This document shows positions 63,064 to 64,000 of a stretch of 64,000 bases of DNA, piece by piece. This DNA is from WHSW01 sp963742205 (GTDB lineage: Bacteria; Actinomycetota; Thermoleophilia; Solirubrobacterales; 70-9). The notes beneath the pieces are model-generated. The model was not told the origin of the DNA. It did no database searches and worked only from the letters and a program-made list of their open reading frames with translations. The position numbers and the translations under genes were made by a program. Position 1 is the first letter of the stretch, and each line of letters opens with the position of its first letter. Location of the stretch: NCBI GenBank assembly GCA_963742205.1, contig CAVUKZ010000011.1:124001-188000 (forward strand), written 5' to 3'.

Positions 63064-64000
63064 CTAAGCGCCGGAGAGCGTCACGTCGCTGACCTCGACC
63101 CGGCCGCCCCCGTCGGCCTCGGCCAGCTTCGTGAACCAGATCAGGTAGTACCTGGCCGGCGAGGGGACGTTGATATCGATCAGCTGTTGCGCCTCGGCGC
63201 CCGAGATCGAGCCCACGGGATCGCCCCAGCCCGCGAGGTCGTCGGGTGGGCCGCTGTCCGCGGCGTAGACGTCGGCGCTCCAGCCGCCCGTGGTGGTGCC
63301 CACCGTCAGGGTCTGCCCGGTCACCGGCTCCGCGGCCTCCACGATCAGGCCGACGCCGGACTTGCCGGAGAGCGAGAGGTCGGGGCCGGCGGTGTAGGTC
63401 TCGGTCTGCCAGGTGGTGTTCGGGATCCCGTCGATCGCGAGCTTGACCTCGTCGGGATGCTCGCCGTCGCCGCCCTCGGGGTCGAAGTCCTGGGCGCCCG
63501 TGAGCTCGACCTCGGCGCCGCTGGGCTCACCCCCGCCACCACCCCCGTTGCCGGTCGGATGCGGGTGGTCCTTGCTCCCGATGCCGGCGATCAGCAGGGC
63601 GGCCGCGGTCGCCGCCAGGACGAGCAGCACGCCCGCGATCGAGACGCGCCGGGAGGGCACCATCCGGCGCCGCCGGGGGACCGAGTCCAGCACCGTGGTC
63701 GCCTCGGCGGTCGAGCGGCCGGCTCGCGCGACCTCGACCTCGAGCGCGTTCTCGAGATCGGCCAGCATCGCGTTCATGTCCGGGTAGCGCTTCTCGGGCT
63801 TCTTCTCGGTCGCCCGCTCGATCACCGCCGCAAGCGCTGACGAGACGTCCTTGCGCTGCTTTTGCACGTCGGGCATCCGCTCGTTGACGTGCTTCATCGC
63901 GACGCCCACCAGGTTGTCCGCCTGGAACGGGACCTCGCCGATGAGCATCTCGTAGAGCAGGATCCCGAGCGAGTAGATGTCCGAGCGCGCGTCGACGCCC
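63064..64000 (-). CDS. Ser/Thr protein kinase with discoidin-like ectodomain, 5' end outside window
   Basis: The window holds the C-terminal part of a third kinase. The visible kinase end reads GVDARSDIYSLGILLYEML, then GEVPFQADNLVGVAMKHVNE and KKPEKRYPDMNAMLADLE. After a basic juxtamembrane stretch there is one helix (VSIAGVLLVLAATAAALLIAG) and an outer beta-sandwich with DGIPNTTWQTETYT, like F5/8-type (discoidin) carbohydrate-binding domains. PASTA repeats are absent. Frame continues past base 64000. The cyclic-nucleotide-binding gene follows 10 nt downstream. Confidence 0.85.
   Translation of the reverse strand, partial: GVDARSDIYSLGILLYEMLIGEVPFQADNLVGVAMKHVNERMPDVQKQRKDVSSALAAVIERATEKKPEKRYPDMNAMLADLENALEVEVARAGRSTAEATTVLDSVPRRRRMVPSRRVSIAGVLLVLAATAAALLIAGIGSKDHPHPTGNGGGGGGEPSGAEVELTGAQDFDPEGGDGEHPDEVKLAIDGIPNTTWQTETYTAGPDLSLSGKSGVGLIVEAAEPVTGQTLTVGTTTGGWSADVYAADSGPPDDLAGWGDPVGSISGAEAQQLIDINVPSPARYYLIWFTKLAEADGGGRVEVSDVTLSGA

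Overview
This is a high-GC chromosomal window from an actinobacterium, most likely the deep-branching Thermoleophilia/Solirubrobacterales side of the phylum. That placement is inference from gene content: the order dnaA-dnaN-recF-dciA-gyrB-gyrA, an actinobacterial fhaA-fhaB-pstP-ftsW/rodA-pbpA-pknB block, a Bacillus-like qcrABC menaquinol:cytochrome c reductase, and RTX-like secreted proteins. The window spans the replication origin region. Genes left of about 39.0 kb are mostly on the minus strand and genes right of it mostly on the plus strand. The switch falls between rpmH and dnaA, next to parAB and one parS-like site.

Layout. 0-5 kb: a partial dehydrogenase, tRNA-Lys, a sulfatase and an RTX-repeat gene that look like accessory DNA, then a STAS-domain protein and an NTF2-like protein. 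5-8.3 kb (minus): dcd, tatA, tatC and an anchored repeat protein. 8.4-16.8 kb: a zinc-ribbon protein (plus), then a respiratory supply operon (minus) running hemB, a siroheme-decarboxylase-like fusion, hemL, a polyprenyl-synthase-like orphan, qcrA, qcrB, qcrC, menG/ubiE and a polyprenyl diphosphate synthase. Nearly every junction overlaps by 4 nt or touches. 16.9-29 kb: exporters, ymdB, a membrane glycosyltransferase-like protein, gtrA, a phosphodiesterase, an amine-oxidase-like flavoprotein, an aminotransferase and a first D-Ala-D-Ala ligase. 29-33 kb: a PspC/LiaF-like envelope-stress module with sensor kinase and response regulator. 33-39 kb: bifunctional nuclease, tRNA-Ile, pdxH, parB, parA, rsmG, khpB, yidC, yidD, rnpA, rpmH. 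39-48.4 kb: the dnaA to gyrA replication block. 48.5-52.6 kb: a flippase-like membrane protein, HNH nuclease, pheA and an anchored protein. 52.7-62.6 kb: Ser/Thr kinases, FHA proteins, PP2C phosphatase, SEDS protein, transpeptidase and a second Ddl (cell-wall growth control). 62.6-64 kb: a cyclic-nucleotide-binding protein and a truncated third kinase.

Two features of the DNA stand out. First, at least eight conserved genes, including recF, rsmG, pdxH, fhaB and pstP, are split between two frames. Most need a single extra base removed, which looks more like indel errors in the assembly than gene decay, so any start or truncation here should be treated with care. Second, several unusual short repeats sit in or beside genes: a 51-bp sequence present twice without mismatch, once straddling the hemB stop and next gene's start and once inside rsmG; a 50-bp repeat (46 of 50 identical) carried in frame by two unrelated proteins; and four loci with 7-bp-period repeats. 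Two of the heptamer loci lie exactly where a reading frame breaks (upstream of the aminotransferase and inside pstP), in the sense expected for loss of one heptamer. No CRISPR array, transposase, rRNA or prophage was seen.
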